This document shows, in pieces, positions 47,789 through 58,482 of a DNA stretch of 64,000 nt; positions within the stretch are counted from its first letter, which is position 1; every line of letters begins with the position of its first letter. Position numbers and translations under genes: made by a program. The notes under the pieces were generated by a model. The model ran no database searches and had not been told where the DNA came from. It saw only the letters and a program-made list of their open reading frames with translations. The stretch is from the NCBI RefSeq assembly GCF_900106045.1, contig NZ_LT629802.1, positions 2,976,001 to 3,040,000 on the forward strand, written 5' to 3'. This stretch comes from Pseudomonas mucidolens (GTDB taxonomy: Bacteria; Pseudomonadota; Gammaproteobacteria; Pseudomonadales; Pseudomonadaceae).

Positions 47789-48883
47789 TCACAGAACCGC
47801 TTTCGGGTAAGAGCCGAGCACCTTGAGCGCCACGGCTTCCTGACTGATTTTCTCCAGCACACTCTTGACCAGCGGGTCGCGGTGATGGCCGATGAAGTCG
47901 ATAAAGAACACGTAGGTCCATTTACCGCTGCGCGACGGACGTGTCTCGATGCGCGTCAGGTCAATCCCGTTGTCGTGGAACGGCACCAGCAGCTCATGAA
48001 GCGCGCCGGGCTTGTTACTCATGGAGACGATGATCGAAGTCTTGTCGTCGCCGGTCGGCGGCACTTCCTGGCTGCCGATCATCAAAAAGCGCGTGGAGTT
48101 GTCCGGGCGATCCTCGATTTTTTCCGCCAGACGGGCCAAGCCGTAAAGGCCCGCGGCCATATCACCGGCAATCGCCGCCGAATTCCACTCACCCTTGACC
48201 CGCTTGGCCGCCTCGGCGTTGCTGGACACCGCCACGCGCTCGACATTCGGGTAATGGGCATCCAGCCATTTGCGGCACTGGGCCAGCGACTGGGCATGGG
48301 AATAGATGCGGCTGATGCTGTCGGTCTTGGTGTTTTCGCCAACCAACAAATGGTGGTGAATGCGCAGCTCGACTTCGCCGCAGATCACCATATCGTGTTC
48401 AAGGAAGCTGTCGAGGGTGTGGTTGACCGCGCCTTCGGTGGAGTTCTCCACCGGCACCACGCCAAAATTCACCGCGCCGGCCGCCACTTCACGGAACACT
48501 TCATCGATGGCTGCCATGGGCTTGCTGATCACCGCGTGACCAAAGTGCTTCATCGCCGCCGCTTGGGTGAAGGTCCCTTCCGGGCCGAGGTACGCCACTT
48601 TCAGCGGCTGCTCCAAAGCCAGGCACGACGACATGATTTCACGGAACAACCGCGCCATCTCTTCGTTGCCCAGCGGGCCCTGGTTACGCTCCATCACCCG
48701 CTTGAGCACCTGCGCCTCACGCTCCGGACGGTAGAACACCGGCACTTCGCCTTCGGCCAGGGAGGCCATTTTCACCCGTGCAACTTCCTGGGCGCAGCGC
48801 GCACGCTCGCTGATCAGTTCCAGGACTTTTTCGTCGAGGCTGTCAATGCGCACGCGCAGGGCCTTGAGTTCTTGCTCAGACAT
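47789..48883 (-). CDS. pheA: Chorismate mutase / prephenate dehydratase (P-protein)
   Basis: A 364-residue bifunctional enzyme. An AroQ chorismate mutase domain (1-90, with LRVRIDSLDEKVLELISERA) is followed by the dehydratase domain, with YLGPEGTFTQAAAMKHFG, VVPVENSTEGAVNHTLDS and NSTRFLMIGSQ, then a C-terminal ACT domain (PGALHELLVPFHDNGIDLTR) for phenylalanine feedback. It converts chorismate to phenylpyruvate. The ATG overlaps the serC stop by one base (TAATG), so the two are coupled. Confidence 0.96.
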   Translation of the reverse strand: MSEQELKALRVRIDSLDEKVLELISERARCAQEVARVKMASLAEGEVPVFYRPEREAQVLKRVMERNQGPLGNEEMARLFREIMSSCLALEQPLKVAYLGPEGTFTQAAAMKHFGHAVISKPMAAIDEVFREVAAGAVNFGVVPVENSTEGAVNHTLDSFLEHDMVICGEVELRIHHHLLVGENTKTDSISRIYSHAQSLAQCRKWLDAHYPNVERVAVSSNAEAAKRVKGEWNSAAIAGDMAAGLYGLARLAEKIEDRPDNSTRFLMIGSQEVPPTGDDKTSIIVSMSNKPGALHELLVPFHDNGIDLTRIETRPSRSGKWTYVFFIDFIGHHRDPLVKSVLEKISQEAVALKVLGSYPKAVL

Positions 48884-49968
48884 TAGCCGTGTTCCTTTTC
48901 GAACGCTGTCATGTAGGCCACCAGCGCCTTGACGCCATTGATGTCGACAGCATTGTAGATCGAAGCGCGCATGCCCCCCACCGAACGGTGCCCCTTGAGG
49001 TTCAGCAGGCCACGCTCTTCAGCGCCTGCCAGGAACGGCTTGTCCAGGCGATCATCCGCCAGGCGGAAGGGCACGTTCATCCACGAGCGATCAGTCTTGT
49101 TGATCGGGTTGCTGTACAGGCCGCTGGCATCGATGAAATCGTACAGGGTGCGTTTCTTCTCTTCGTTGAGCTTGCCCATGGCCGCCACACCGCCCTGCTC
49201 TTTCAGCCACTCGAACACCAGACCCGAGAGGTACCAGGCAAAGGCCGGCGGAGTGTTGTACATCGAGCCGTTATCGGCAGCGACCTTGTAGTTGAGCATG
49301 GTCGGGCACAACGAACGCGCACGCCCCAGCAGGTCTTCACGGATGATGTTGACCAGGATCCCGCTCGGGCCGATGTTCTTCTGGGCGCCAGCGTAGATCA
49401 TGCCGTAGCGGGAGACATCGATAGGCCGCGAAAGAATGTCCGAAGACATGTCACACACCAGCGGAACATCACCGGTCTGCGGCACCCAGTCGAACTCCAG
49501 GCCGCCAATGGTTTCGTTCTGCACGTAGTGCACGTAGGCCGCGTCCGCAGACAGCTTCCATTCGCTCTGACCCGGAATCGCGAAGTAATCGTAAGGCTTG
49601 GCGGTACCCGCAACATTGATGTTGCCGTAGCGCGAGGCTTCTTCAATGGCTTTCTGCGACCAGATACCGGTGTCGATGTAGTCGGCCGTGCCGTCTTCCG
49701 GCAGCAGGTTCAGCGGCAGCTGGGCAAACTGCAGGCTCGCGCCACCTTGCAAGAACAACACTTGGTAATCGGATGGAATGTCCAGCAGGTCGCGCAGATC
49801 CTGCTCGGCCTTGGTGGCGATGGACACGAACTCATCGCTGCGATGGCTCATTTCCATCACAGAGAGGCCTTTGCCATGCCAGTCGAGGAGTTCACCCTGC
49901 GCACGCTGCAGGACTGCTTCAGGAAGCGCCGCGGGACCGGCACAGAAGTTATAGGCTCTCTTGCTCAC
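48883..49968 (-). CDS. serC: Phosphoserine aminotransferase
   Basis: A 361-residue class V PLP aminotransferase. KRAYNFCAGPAALPEAVLQ opens the protein, and MIYAGAQKNIGPSGILVNII holds the PLP lysine. It makes phosphoserine from 3-phosphohydroxypyruvate and also serves pyridoxine synthesis. The GTG at 49968 gives the usual family length; a further GTG lies four codons upstream at 49980. It opens the supraoperon serC-pheA-hisC-tyrA/aroA-cmk. Confidence 0.95.
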   Translation of the reverse strand: MSKRAYNFCAGPAALPEAVLQRAQGELLDWHGKGLSVMEMSHRSDEFVSIATKAEQDLRDLLDIPSDYQVLFLQGGASLQFAQLPLNLLPEDGTADYIDTGIWSQKAIEEASRYGNINVAGTAKPYDYFAIPGQSEWKLSADAAYVHYVQNETIGGLEFDWVPQTGDVPLVCDMSSDILSRPIDVSRYGMIYAGAQKNIGPSGILVNIIREDLLGRARSLCPTMLNYKVAADNGSMYNTPPAFAWYLSGLVFEWLKEQGGVAAMGKLNEEKKRTLYDFIDASGLYSNPINKTDRSWMNVPFRLADDRLDKPFLAGAEERGLLNLKGHRSVGGMRASIYNAVDINGVKALVAYMTAFEKEHG

Positions 49969-50068
49969 ATCCAATCTCACTCTGATCTGGTGGGGTGGTG
50001 CAATACATCAAATATTAACGGCAGACCGCTGATTGCTCGCCGCCCAGGGCGCATTGCGAACGCCGACG

Positions 50069-50166
50069 GTAGGAGCGAGCTTGCTCGCGAAGAACCCGAG
50101 AGCACCGAGATAAACCAGAAGCGCTGCGTTTTCGTTAACCCTCTTCGCGAGCAAGCTCGCTCCTAC
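50069..50166. repeat. REPIN copy 4
   Basis: REP units at 50069-50091 and 50144-50166 in inverted orientation, total 98 bases. The spacer has the orientation of REPIN 1 but is more diverged. It lies between gyrA and serC, upstream of the serC promoter region. Confidence 0.92.
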
Positions 50167-50253
50167 AGTCAGGGCAATCACTGCGACCGGCAGACGTACG
50201 CGCACCGGATGCAGCATTACGCGGGCCACGCTGTATTTCAACGGGACAAACAA

Positions 50254-50283
50254 CAAGGGGGCGAATTTTCATCCTCCCCCTTG
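50254..50283 (-). terminator. Terminator-like hairpin of gyrA
   Basis: On the minus strand CAAGGGGG pairs with CCCCCTTG around a 14-base loop, followed by TTGTTTG. It lies about ten bases after the gyrA stop. Confidence 0.7.
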
Positions 50284-50292
50284 TATGTCCGC

Positions 50293-52947
50293 TTATTCCT
50301 GCGGTTCTTCTTCGTCTGCGGCAGCGTCGAGGGTTGGCTCGTCGACGCTGTCATCGCTGCCCGCGATCACCTCGCCTTCAAACGTCTCGCCTTCGAGCTC
50401 TTCACCTTCGACTTCCGATGGCTCCTGGACGCGTTCCAGGCCGACCAACGTTTCATCGCTGGCCAACTTGATCAGCGTCACGCCCTGGGTGTTACGCCCC
50501 AGGCTCGACACTTCAGCCACACGGGTACGCACCAGTGTGCCCTGGTCGGAAATCAACATGATTTCCTCGCCATCCAGCACCTGGACCGCGCCGACCAGAC
50601 GCCCGTTACGGTCGTTGCTGACCATGGCGATCACACCCTGGCCGCCACGCTTGTACTCCGGGAACTCGCTGATAGCGGTACGCTTGCCATAACCACGAGC
50701 CGAAGCAGTGAGGATCTCGCTGCCTTCTTCCGGGATCAGCATGGAAATCAGCTTCTGCCCTTCCGGCAGACGCATACCGCGCACACCGCGGGCGGTACGG
50801 CCCATGGCACGCACGTCAGACTCCTTGAAGCGCGTGACCTTGCCACCGTCGGAGAACAGCATGACCTCACGCTCGCCATCGGTGATGGCTGCGGAGATCA
50901 ATACGTCGCCTTCGTCCAGCTCCAGGGCGATCAGGCCCACGCTGCGCTGGCGGCTGAAGGATTCCAGCGGGGTCTTTTTCACGGTGCCCTTGGCGGTCGC
51001 CATGAAAATGAAGTGACCTTCGGTGTATTCCTCGACCGGCAGCATGGTGGTGATGTATTCATCACTGTCCAGCGGCAGCAGGTTGACCAAGGGACGACCA
51101 CGGGCCGCACGGGATGCTTCCGGGATTTCGTAGGTCTTCAGCCAGTACACCTTGCCCTTGCTGGAGAACAGCAGGAGCGTGGTGTGGCTGTTGGCAACCA
51201 GCAGGTGAGCAATGTAGTCCTCATCCTTGACGCCGGTCGCCGACTTGCCTTTACCGCCACGGCGCTGGGCCTGATAGGCAGCCAGTGGCTGAGTCTTGGC
51301 ATAGCCGCCGTGGGAAATAGTCACCACACGCTCTTCTTCCGGGATCATGTCACCCAGGGTCAGGTCGAGACGCGCGTCGAGGATTTCGGTACGGCGCACG
51401 TCGCCGTATTCGGCGCGGATCACTTCCAGCTCTTCGCGGACCACTTCCATCAGGCGCACAGCGCTATTGAGGATGCGGATCAGCTCGCCGATCTGGTTGA
51501 GAATTTCCTGGTATTCGGCCAGCAGCTTCTCGTGTTCCAGGCCGGTCAGGCGGTGCAGACGCAACTCGAGGATGGCCTGGGCCTGCTCCGGCGACAGGAA
51601 GTACTTGCCTTCACGCAGACCGTATTGCGGATCGAGGTTCTCCGGACGGCAGGAATCGGCACCGGCGCGCTCGACCATCGCGACAACCGCGCTGGACTCC
51701 CAAGGGGTGCTGATCAGCGCTTCCTTGGCTTCCGACGGAGTCGGCGAAGCCTTGATCAGGGCGATCACCGGGTCGATGTTCGACAACGCTACCGCCTGGC
51801 CTTCCAGGATGTGCCCGCGTTCACGGGCCTTGCGCAGTTCAAACACGGTACGCCGGGTCACTACTTCGCGACGGTGACGGACAAAGGCTTCCAGCAGATC
51901 CTTGAGGTTCAGGATGCGTGGGCGGCCGTCGATCAATGCCACGACGTTGATACCAAACACGCTTTGCAGCTGGGTCTGGGCGTAGAGGTTGTTGAGGATC
52001 ACCTCAGGCACTTCGCCGCGACGCAGCTCGATCACCACGCGCATACCGTCTTTATCAGACTCGTCGCGCAGCTCGGTGATGCCTTCAAGCTTCTTCTCTT
52101 TAACCAGTTCGGCGATTTTTTCGATCAGGCGCGCCTTGTTCAACTGGTAAGGCAGCTCGGTAATGACGATCTGCTGACGGCCACCGACCTTGTCGATGTC
52201 CTCGATCATCGAGCGCGCACGCATATAAATGCGGCCACGACCGGTGCGGTAGGCTTCGATGATGCCGGCGCGACCGTTGATGATCGCGGCGGTCGGGAAG
52301 TCCGGGCCGGGAATGTACTGCATCAACTCATCGATGGTCAGCTCAGGGTTGTCGATGAGTGCCAGGCAACCGTCGATGACTTCACCGAGGTTGTGTGGCG
52401 GGATGTTGGTGGCCATGCCTACGGCGATACCGCTGGAACCGTTGACCAACAGGTTGGGAATACGGGTCGGCATGACCGCCGGGATCATTTCGGTGCCGTC
52501 GTAGTTCGGCACCCAGTCCACGGTTTCTTTATGCAGGTCGGCCAGCAACTCGTGCGCCAGCTTGGTCATGCGCACTTCGGTGTATCGCATGGCCGCGGCG
52601 TTGTCGCCGTCGACCGAACCGAAGTTGCCCTGGCCATCTACCAGCAGGTAGCGCAGGGAAAACGGTTGAGCCATCCGAACGATGGTGTCGTACACCGCAG
52701 TGTCGCCGTGAGGGTGATACTTACCGATCACGTCACCGACAACACGGGCAGATTTCTTGTACGGCTTGTTCCAGTCGTTACCCAGCTCGCTCATCGCGAA
52801 CAGCACACGCCGGTGCACGGGCTTCAAGCCATCGCGCGCATCAGGCAGTGCCCGCCCGACAATTACGCTCATTGCGTAGTCGAGGTAGGACTGTTTCAGC
52901 TCGTCTTCGATATTGACCGGGAGGATTTCTTTGGCCAGTTCGCCCAT
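50293..52947 (-). CDS. gyrA: DNA gyrase subunit A
   Basis: An 884-residue type IIA topoisomerase subunit. The catalytic tyrosine is Tyr122 in [11 protein letters not shown]. The quinolone-resistance region reads [13 protein letters not shown], with Thr83 and Asp87 as in susceptible Pseudomonas. The GyrA box QRRGGKG lies in the C-terminal beta-pinwheel. The extreme C-terminus is acidic ([11 protein letters not shown] and a final run of Asp and Glu). It pairs with GyrB to introduce negative supercoils. It is followed by REPIN 4 and serC, the standard Pseudomonas order. Confidence 0.98.
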   Translation of the reverse strand: MGELAKEILPVNIEDELKQSYLDYAMSVIVGRALPDARDGLKPVHRRVLFAMSELGNDWNKPYKKSARVVGDVIGKYHPHGDTAVYDTIVRMAQPFSLRYLLVDGQGNFGSVDGDNAAAMRYTEVRMTKLAHELLADLHKETVDWVPNYDGTEMIPAVMPTRIPNLLVNGSSGIAVGMATNIPPHNLGEVIDGCLALIDNPELTIDELMQYIPGPDFPTAAIINGRAGIIEAYRTGRGRIYMRARSMIEDIDKVGGRQQIVITELPYQLNKARLIEKIAELVKEKKLEGITELRDESDKDGMRVVIELRRGEVPEVILNNLYAQTQLQSVFGINVVALIDGRPRILNLKDLLEAFVRHRREVVTRRTVFELRKARERGHILEGQAVALSNIDPVIALIKASPTPSEAKEALISTPWESSAVVAMVERAGADSCRPENLDPQYGLREGKYFLSPEQAQAILELRLHRLTGLEHEKLLAEYQEILNQIGELIRILNSAVRLMEVVREELEVIRAEYGDVRRTEILDARLDLTLGDMIPEEERVVTISHGGYAKTQPLAAYQAQRRGGKGKSATGVKDEDYIAHLLVANSHTTLLLFSSKGKVYWLKTYEIPEASRAARGRPLVNLLPLDSDEYITTMLPVEEYTEGHFIFMATAKGTVKKTPLESFSRQRSVGLIALELDEGDVLISAAITDGEREVMLFSDGGKVTRFKESDVRAMGRTARGVRGMRLPEGQKLISMLIPEEGSEILTASARGYGKRTAISEFPEYKRGGQGVIAMVSNDRNGRLVGAVQVLDGEEIMLISDQGTLVRTRVAEVSSLGRNTQGVTLIKLASDETLVGLERVQEPSEVEGEELEGETFEGEVIAGSDDSVDEPTLDAAADEEEPQE

Positions 52948-53250
52948 GAGAAGCCTGATTCCTTTTTCGGGTGAAACCTCGTCACATCCATATGGGACGA
53001 ACGAAGCTCGCCGCTGCCGGCATGGTGCCTGGCAACGACTTACGACAAATCAACGAGTTAGGACACGGATCTGCGCATTAAAGATCACCCCTTGGGGTGA
53101 CCCTGGAAACCGCCGAATGTTATCACAATCGCCGCCACGCACCTATCCCCCTGATGAGCATGGAGCATAGTAAGTTGACGGATGACAGGCTTGACGGCGA
53201 CGAGAGAGGCCCTGAGGCAAACCTTCGGCGGTTTTTCCAGGGAAAAACGC
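52948..53250. other. Intergenic region between mtnA and gyrA with one hairpin
   Basis: 303 bases. At 53083-53102 a near-perfect stem (GGTCACCCC / GGGGTGATC on the minus strand) is followed by TTTAATG and may end the mtnA transcript. The gyrA promoter must lie between it and 52947. No small gene is supported. Confidence 0.45.
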
Positions 53251-54327
53251 TCAATGCAAGCGTTTACGACACATCAATTGCGCCAGTTTTGCCGTGTCGG
53301 GCCGTTCGACAATGCCTTTTTCCGTGACAATCACGTCAATCAAGTCCGCCGGCGTCACGTCAAACACCGGATTGAACACATCGACGGCAGCCCCGAGCCG
53401 CTGGCCGCCGACTTGCAGCAACTCCTCTGCGTCACGCTCTTCAAGGGGGATTTCATCGCCACTGGCCAGCATCATGTCGATGCTGGAGCTGGGCGCCACC
53501 ACCATGAAGCGCACACCGTGGTGCATCGCACATACGGCCAATTGATAAGTGCCGATCTTGCTGGCCACGTCACCATTGGCGGCAATGCAGTCAGCCCCGA
53601 CGATCACCCAGGTGACGCCTTTGGTCTTCAACACATGGGCGCCGGCCGAATCGCTGTTGAGCGTGACCGCGATGCCATCGCCCGCCAACTCCCACGCAGT
53701 CAGCCGCGAACCTTGTAGCGACGGACGGGTTTCGTTGGCATAGACGCGTTCCACCATGCCATCCAGGAACGCCCCGCGAATCACCCCCAGGGCCGTGCCG
53801 AAACCACCGGTCGCGAGGGCGCCCGCGTTGCAATGGGTAAGGATCGCCTGAGCATTGCCCTGGTGCTTGCGGATCAGGTCGACACCCAACTGCGCCATGG
53901 TCAGGTTGGCTTCGCGATCACTTTCATGGATCGCCCGGGCTTCCGCTTCCAGGGTCGACAGCGGGTCGGCGGGCTCCTTGAAGCGATCCAGCCGGTCGCG
54001 CATGCGGTTCAAGGCCCAGAACAGATGCGCCGCCGTCGGACGGGTATCGGCCAGCAGCGCCAAGTCCTCTTCCCACGCCGCCTGCCAGTCGCCGCCTTCG
54101 GCGAGCCGCGCACGGGCCGCCAGTACCAGCCCGTAGGCCGCACTGATACCAATCGCCGACGCTCCACGTACCGCCATCGAGCGAATAGCCAGCGCAACAT
54201 CCGCCGCAGTGGCGCAGGCTATCCAGGTTTCCTCGAATGGCAACCTGCGCTGATCAAGCAGATGCAGGACGCCATCACGCCAATCGATGGCCTTTACCTT
54301 CTCCGCAGCCAACAGTCGGTCGCGCAT
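53251..54327 (-). CDS. mtnA: Methylthioribose-1-phosphate isomerase
   Basis: A 358-residue enzyme of the eIF-2B alpha/MtnA family. Active-site segments are [39 protein letters not shown] (catalytic Cys) and [19 protein letters not shown] (catalytic Asp). It converts 5-methylthioribose-1-phosphate to the ribulose form in the methionine salvage pathway. It is divergent from mtaD, which acts on methylthioadenosine, so the intergenic 110 bases probably control both. Confidence 0.95.
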   Translation of the reverse strand: MRDRLLAAEKVKAIDWRDGVLHLLDQRRLPFEETWIACATAADVALAIRSMAVRGASAIGISAAYGLVLAARARLAEGGDWQAAWEEDLALLADTRPTAAHLFWALNRMRDRLDRFKEPADPLSTLEAEARAIHESDREANLTMAQLGVDLIRKHQGNAQAILTHCNAGALATGGFGTALGVIRGAFLDGMVERVYANETRPSLQGSRLTAWELAGDGIAVTLNSDSAGAHVLKTKGVTWVIVGADCIAANGDVASKIGTYQLAVCAMHHGVRFMVVAPSSSIDMMLASGDEIPLEERDAEELLQVGGQRLGAAVDVFNPVFDVTPADLIDVIVTEKGIVERPDTAKLAQLMCRKRLH

Positions 54328-54436
54328 CCCTCACCCCGCACTCATGCACAAAAGCCGCCGATTATAGCGATCCGCCAGCCAAGACGCTCGGGTATACTTC
54401 GCCCTTCCTTAATAACAGCCTTGGACGACGCTTCCG

Positions 54437-55768
54437 ATGATGCCACCCGCCGCCCCGCTCGACTTATTGCTCCTGCCAACCTGGCTGGTACCGGTCGAAC
54501 CTGCCGGCGTAGTGCTCAAGGAACACGGCCTGGGTATCCGTGACGGGCGCATTGCCTTCATCGGCCCCCGTACGCAAGCACTGAAACTGGCGGCGACCGA
54601 AGTCCGGGAACTGCCTGGCATGTTGCTCAGCCCCGGCTTGATCAACGCCCACGGCCATGCGGCAATGACACTGTTTCGTGGCCTGGCGGACGATTTGCCA
54701 CTGATGAACTGGCTCGAAAATCACATCTGGCCCGCCGAGGCCAAGTGGGTGGATGAAGCCTTCGTGCGTGACGGCACCGACCTGGCCATCGCCGAGCAGC
54801 TCAAGGGCGGCATCACTTGTTTTTCGGACATGTATTTCTTTCCCAAAGTTGCCAGCGAGCGGGTGCACAACAGTGGCATCCGCGCACAGATCGCCGTCCC
54901 GATCCTGGATTTCCCGATTCCCGGCGCCAGCAATGCCGACGAGGCTATTCGCCAGGGCATCGAACTGTTTGGCGACCTCAAGCACCACCCACGCATCAAC
55001 ATCGCCTTCGGGCCTCATGCGCCGTATACCGTCAACGATGAAAACCTGGAGAAAGTCCGGGTGATCGCCGAGGAACTGGACGCCGTCATTCACATGCATG
55101 TCCATGAAACAGCCTTCGAAGTGCAGCAGGCGGTGGAGCATCACGGTGAGCGCCCGCTGACACGCCTTGGCCGCCTGGGCTTGCTGGGACCGCGCTTCCA
55201 GGCGGTGCATATGACCCAAATCAGCGAGGACGACCTGACTTTACTGGTAGAAAGTAACAGCAGCGTCATCCATTGCCCGGAGTCGAACCTGAAACTGGCC
55301 AGCGGCTTCTGCCCGGTGGAACGTCTGTGGCAAGCCGGCGTCAATGTGGCAGTAGGCACCGACGGCGCCGCGAGTAACAATGACCTTGACCTGCTGGGTG
55401 AAACCCGCACCGCGGCCTTGCTCGCCAAAGCCGTTGCCGGCTCGGCCACCGCCCTGGATGCTCATCGCGCGTTGCGCATGGCCACTCTCAATGGAGCCCG
55501 GGCGTTGGGCCTGGACAGCCAAATCGGCTCACTGCAAATCGGCAAGGCCGCGGACTTGGTCGCCTTCGACTTGTCGGGCCTGGCGCAACAACCGATCTAT
55601 GATCCTGTCTCGCAGCTTATATATGCCACCGGACGCGATTGTGTGAAACACCTTTGGGTCGACGGCAACCAATTGCTCGACGACCGGCAACTGACTCGCC
55701 TGGATGAACAACAGTTGTGCGCCACGGCCATTGCCTGGGGCCAACGCATCAGCGGACACACCGAATAA
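54437..55768 (+). CDS. mtaD: 5-methylthioadenosine/S-adenosylhomocysteine deaminase
   Basis: A 443-residue amidohydrolase of the TRZ/ATZ class. Metal-binding residues are seen in [27 protein letters not shown] and the late [20 protein letters not shown]. It should deaminate methylthioadenosine to methylthioinosine, the Pseudomonas route of MTA recycling, which fits the divergent neighbour mtnA. Two ATG codons in tandem start the gene; the ribosome binding site is weak. It is followed by ubiG in the same direction after 62 bases. Confidence 0.9.
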   Translation: MMPPAAPLDLLLLPTWLVPVEPAGVVLKEHGLGIRDGRIAFIGPRTQALKLAATEVRELPGMLLSPGLINAHGHAAMTLFRGLADDLPLMNWLENHIWPAEAKWVDEAFVRDGTDLAIAEQLKGGITCFSDMYFFPKVASERVHNSGIRAQIAVPILDFPIPGASNADEAIRQGIELFGDLKHHPRINIAFGPHAPYTVNDENLEKVRVIAEELDAVIHMHVHETAFEVQQAVEHHGERPLTRLGRLGLLGPRFQAVHMTQISEDDLTLLVESNSSVIHCPESNLKLASGFCPVERLWQAGVNVAVGTDGAASNNDLDLLGETRTAALLAKAVAGSATALDAHRALRMATLNGARALGLDSQIGSLQIGKAADLVAFDLSGLAQQPIYDPVSQLIYATGRDCVKHLWVDGNQLLDDRQLTRLDEQQLCATAIAWGQRISGHTE

Positions 55769-55830
55769 CGCCGCGCTTGAGCCCCGCCTCACGCCCGGCA
55801 AACCGTTTTATCAGATTTAGAGGATGATTC

Positions 55831-56529
55831 ATGAGCAACGTCGACCACGCTGAAATCGCCAAATTCGAAGCCTTGGCCCATCGTTGGTGGGATCGCGAAA
55901 GCGAGTTCAAGCCGCTGCACGATATCAATCCATTGCGCGTCAACTGGATTGACGAACGCGTCAACCTGGCCGGCAAGAAGGTTCTGGATGTCGGTTGCGG
56001 CGGCGGCATCCTCAGCGAAGCCATGGCCTTGCGCGGCGCGACCGTGATGGGCATCGACATGGGCGAAGCGCCACTGGCGGTGGCGCAGCTGCATCAACTG
56101 GAATCCGGCGTGAGCGTCGAATACCGGCAGATCACCGCCGAAGCCCTGGCCGAAGAAATGCCCGAGCAGTTCGACGTGGTCACCTGCCTCGAGATGCTTG
56201 AACACGTGCCGGACCCCTCTTCGGTGATCCGCGCCTGTTTTCGCATGGTCAAGCCCGGCGGCCAGGTCTTCTTCTCGACTATCAACCGGAATCCGAAAGC
56301 CTATCTGTTCGCGATCATCGGTGCCGAATACATCATGAAGCTGCTGCCTCGCGGCACCCACGACTTCAAGAAATTCATCCGCCCTTCCGAACTGGGTGCC
56401 TGGAGCCGTCAAGCCGGACTCACCGTCAAGGACATCATCGGCTTGACCTACAACCCGCTGACCAAGCACTACAAGCTGGCCAGCGACGTTGACGTCAATT
56501 ACATGATCCAGACCTTGCGCGAGGAATGA
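55831..56529 (+). CDS. ubiG: Ubiquinone biosynthesis O-methyltransferase
   Basis: A 232-residue SAM-dependent methyltransferase. The N-terminal [20 protein letters not shown] and the SAM motif [20 protein letters not shown], then [16 protein letters not shown] and [20 protein letters not shown], define UbiG. It catalyses both O-methylations in ubiquinone synthesis. A GAGGA site precedes the ATG. mupP follows with four bases between, so the two genes are co-transcribed. Confidence 0.96.
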   Translation: MSNVDHAEIAKFEALAHRWWDRESEFKPLHDINPLRVNWIDERVNLAGKKVLDVGCGGGILSEAMALRGATVMGIDMGEAPLAVAQLHQLESGVSVEYRQITAEALAEEMPEQFDVVTCLEMLEHVPDPSSVIRACFRMVKPGGQVFFSTINRNPKAYLFAIIGAEYIMKLLPRGTHDFKKFIRPSELGAWSRQAGLTVKDIIGLTYNPLTKHYKLASDVDVNYMIQTLREE

Positions 56530-56533
56530 GCCT

Positions 56534-57205
56534 GTGAAGTTGAAAGCAGTTCTTTTCGACATGGACGGCACCCTCCTGGACACCGCGCCGGACTTTATCG
56601 CCATCTGCCAATCGATGCGCGCCGATCGCGGACTGGCACCGATCAACGACCAGCATATCCGTGATGAAATCTCCGGCGGAGCCAAGGCCATGGTCGCCGT
56701 GACCTTCTCGATGGACCCTGAATCCCCGGGTTTTGAAGCGTTGCGCCTGGAATTTCTGGAGCGTTACCTGAAAGGTTGCGCCATCCATAGCAAATTGTTC
56801 GACGGCATGGGCGAACTGCTGGCCGATATCGAGAAATCCAAGCTGATCTGGGGCGTGGTCACCAACAAACCCGTGCGCTTCGCCGAACCGATCATGCAGC
56901 AACTGGGCCTGGCGAACCGCTCGGCACTGCTGATCTGCCCGGATCACGTGAAAAACAGCAAGCCCGACCCGGAACCCCTGATCCTGGCCTGCAAGATGCT
57001 CGACCTGGACCCGGCCAGCGTGCTGTTCGTGGGTGATGACTTGCGCGACATCGAGTCGGGTCGTGACGCTGGCACCCGCACCGCCGCCGTGACCTACGGT
57101 TATATTCACCCGGACGACAACCCACGCAACTGGGGTGCCGATGTGGTGGTGAATCACCCGCTGGAATTGCGCAAGGTGCTGGATAACGCGCTATGCAGCT
57201 GCTGA
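56534..57205 (+). CDS. mupP: N-acetylmuramic acid 6-phosphate phosphatase MupP
   Basis: A 223-residue HAD phosphatase. The nucleophile motif is [16 protein letters not shown] (Asp9, Asp11), with motif II at VVTNKPVRF, Lys at SKPDPEPL and motif [15 protein letters not shown]. It belongs to the phosphoglycolate phosphatase-like group. In Pseudomonas the gene between ubiG and yciK encodes MupP, which dephosphorylates MurNAc-6-P in the peptidoglycan recycling route that bypasses de novo synthesis and gives intrinsic fosfomycin resistance. The identification rests on gene order plus family. The start is GTG at 56534 with GAGGA upstream. Confidence 0.88.
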   Translation: MKLKAVLFDMDGTLLDTAPDFIAICQSMRADRGLAPINDQHIRDEISGGAKAMVAVTFSMDPESPGFEALRLEFLERYLKGCAIHSKLFDGMGELLADIEKSKLIWGVVTNKPVRFAEPIMQQLGLANRSALLICPDHVKNSKPDPEPLILACKMLDLDPASVLFVGDDLRDIESGRDAGTRTAAVTYGYIHPDDNPRNWGADVVVNHPLELRKVLDNALCSC

Positions 57206-57221
57206 TTCGCCCCCGCCCACT

Positions 57222-57319
57222 GTAGGAGCGAGCTTGCTCGCGAAAAACGTTAACGATAATACGCGGCTACGGGTTAGACGCGGCGCTCTCAGGTTTTTCG
57301 CGAGCAAGCTCGCTCCTAC
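57222..57319. repeat. REPIN copy 5
   Basis: REP units at 57222-57244 and 57297-57319, total 98 bases, with the spacer in the orientation of REPIN 2. It lies between mupP and yciK, separating them into two transcripts or forming a stable 3' structure for the ubiG-mupP messenger. Confidence 0.92.
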
Positions 57320-57369
57320 GGGAAATCAGCGGCGCATGGATTGCCACTTGAATTTTGTTGAGGTTGTTT

Positions 57370-58110
57370 ATGTTTGATTACTCCGCACGCCCAGAATTAC
57401 TCAAGGACCGGGTCATCCTGGTCACCGGTGCCGGTCGCGGGATTGGCGCGGCAGCGGCAAAAACCTACGCAGCCCACGGTGCCAGCGTCCTCCTGCTGGG
57501 CAAGACCGAAGCCAACCTGGCCCAGGTCTACGACGAAATCGAAGACGCTGGCCACCCGCAGCCGGTAGTCATCCCATTCAACCTGGAAACCGCCCTGCCC
57601 CATCAATACGATGAGCTGGCGGCAATGATCGAAAAAGAATTCGGCCGTCTCGACGGTCTGCTGCACAACGCCTCGATCATTGGCCCACGTACGCCGATCG
57701 AGCAGCTGTCTGGCGAAAACTTCATGCGCGTGATGCACATCAACGTCAATGCGATGTTCATGCTGACCGCGACCTTGCTACCGTTGCTCAAGCTGTCCCA
57801 GGATGCCTCGGTGGTATTCACCTCCAGTAGCGTGGGACGCAAAGGCCGCGCCTACTGGGGCGCCTATGGGGTTTCGAAATTCGCTACCGAAGGCCTGATG
57901 CAAACCCTGGCGGACGAACTCGACACCGTCGCTGCCGTACGCGCCAACAGCATCAACCCGGGCGCCACCCGCACCAGCATGCGCGCTCAGGCCTATCCAG
58001 GGGAAAACCCGGTCAACAATCCGCTGCCTGAGGAAATCATGCCGGTGTACCTGTACCTGATGGGCCCGGACAGTACCGGTATCAATGGCCAGGCATTCGA
58101 CGCGCAATAA
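57370..58110 (+). CDS. yciK: YciK family short-chain dehydrogenase
   Basis: A 246-residue classical SDR. The cofactor motif is VTGAGRGIGAAAAKTYAAHG, and LLHNASIIGPRTPIEQL is followed by the catalytic Ser in VVFTSSSVGRKGRAYWGAYG with Tyr and Lys in AYGVSKFATEGL. YciK is a conserved oxidoreductase of unknown substrate. The ATG at 57370 has GAGG at six bases; the frame opens five codons earlier. It follows mupP as in other Pseudomonas. Confidence 0.92.
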   Translation: MFDYSARPELLKDRVILVTGAGRGIGAAAAKTYAAHGASVLLLGKTEANLAQVYDEIEDAGHPQPVVIPFNLETALPHQYDELAAMIEKEFGRLDGLLHNASIIGPRTPIEQLSGENFMRVMHINVNAMFMLTATLLPLLKLSQDASVVFTSSSVGRKGRAYWGAYGVSKFATEGLMQTLADELDTVAAVRANSINPGATRTSMRAQAYPGENPVNNPLPEEIMPVYLYLMGPDSTGINGQAFDAQ

Positions 58111-58482
58111 CCCGCTCACCCCACGACCCGCAGGCGCGGTCGAGCGAAACGAGGCGGCAACTTTCCAGCAATCGCGAAAATTTCGACCCGGACAGCGCCT
58201 GCGCCCACTCTCCGCCGTCCGGCCCGCGCCCCCAGCAAATTCCAATCCTATGATTCAGCTGGCTTTTTATCCGCTGACGCACATGGCATGAATTTCGCTC
58301 TACTCTACCCGACGCAAGCTGCGCGACATCACGACGCGCGGCATGGGAAGCGGGTTATAACCCTCGGCAAAGCGGACTAAACTGTCACTCAGGGTTTACA
58401 CAACTGAATGACCAGTAGCACACCCGCACCTGCTGCTCTCATTGAGCTTGTCAGACAGTGTTAGGTGCTTAGAGGCCAATCC
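58111..58482. other. Intergenic region upstream of the diguanylate cyclase gene
   Basis: 372 bases with no credible gene. A weak sigma-54-like spacing (TGGCTTTTTATCCGCT near 58259-58274) was seen but departs from the -12 consensus. The promoter of the following gene should be in the last 200 bases. Confidence 0.35.

Noticed and set aside
48889..52974. A 1361-codon open frame on the plus strand opposite serC and gyrA
   Set aside because: It is antisense to two well-identified genes, crosses their intergenic region and REPIN 4, and has low-complexity, His/Gln-rich composition typical of high-GC shadow frames.
1..57319. CRISPR array suggested by repeated units
   Set aside because: The repeats are palindromic pairs far apart with related spacers, and there are no cas genes; they are REPINs.
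58259..58274. Sigma-54-type promoter before the diguanylate cyclase gene
   Set aside because: The GG and GC are ten bases apart as required, but the surrounding bases fit the consensus poorly.
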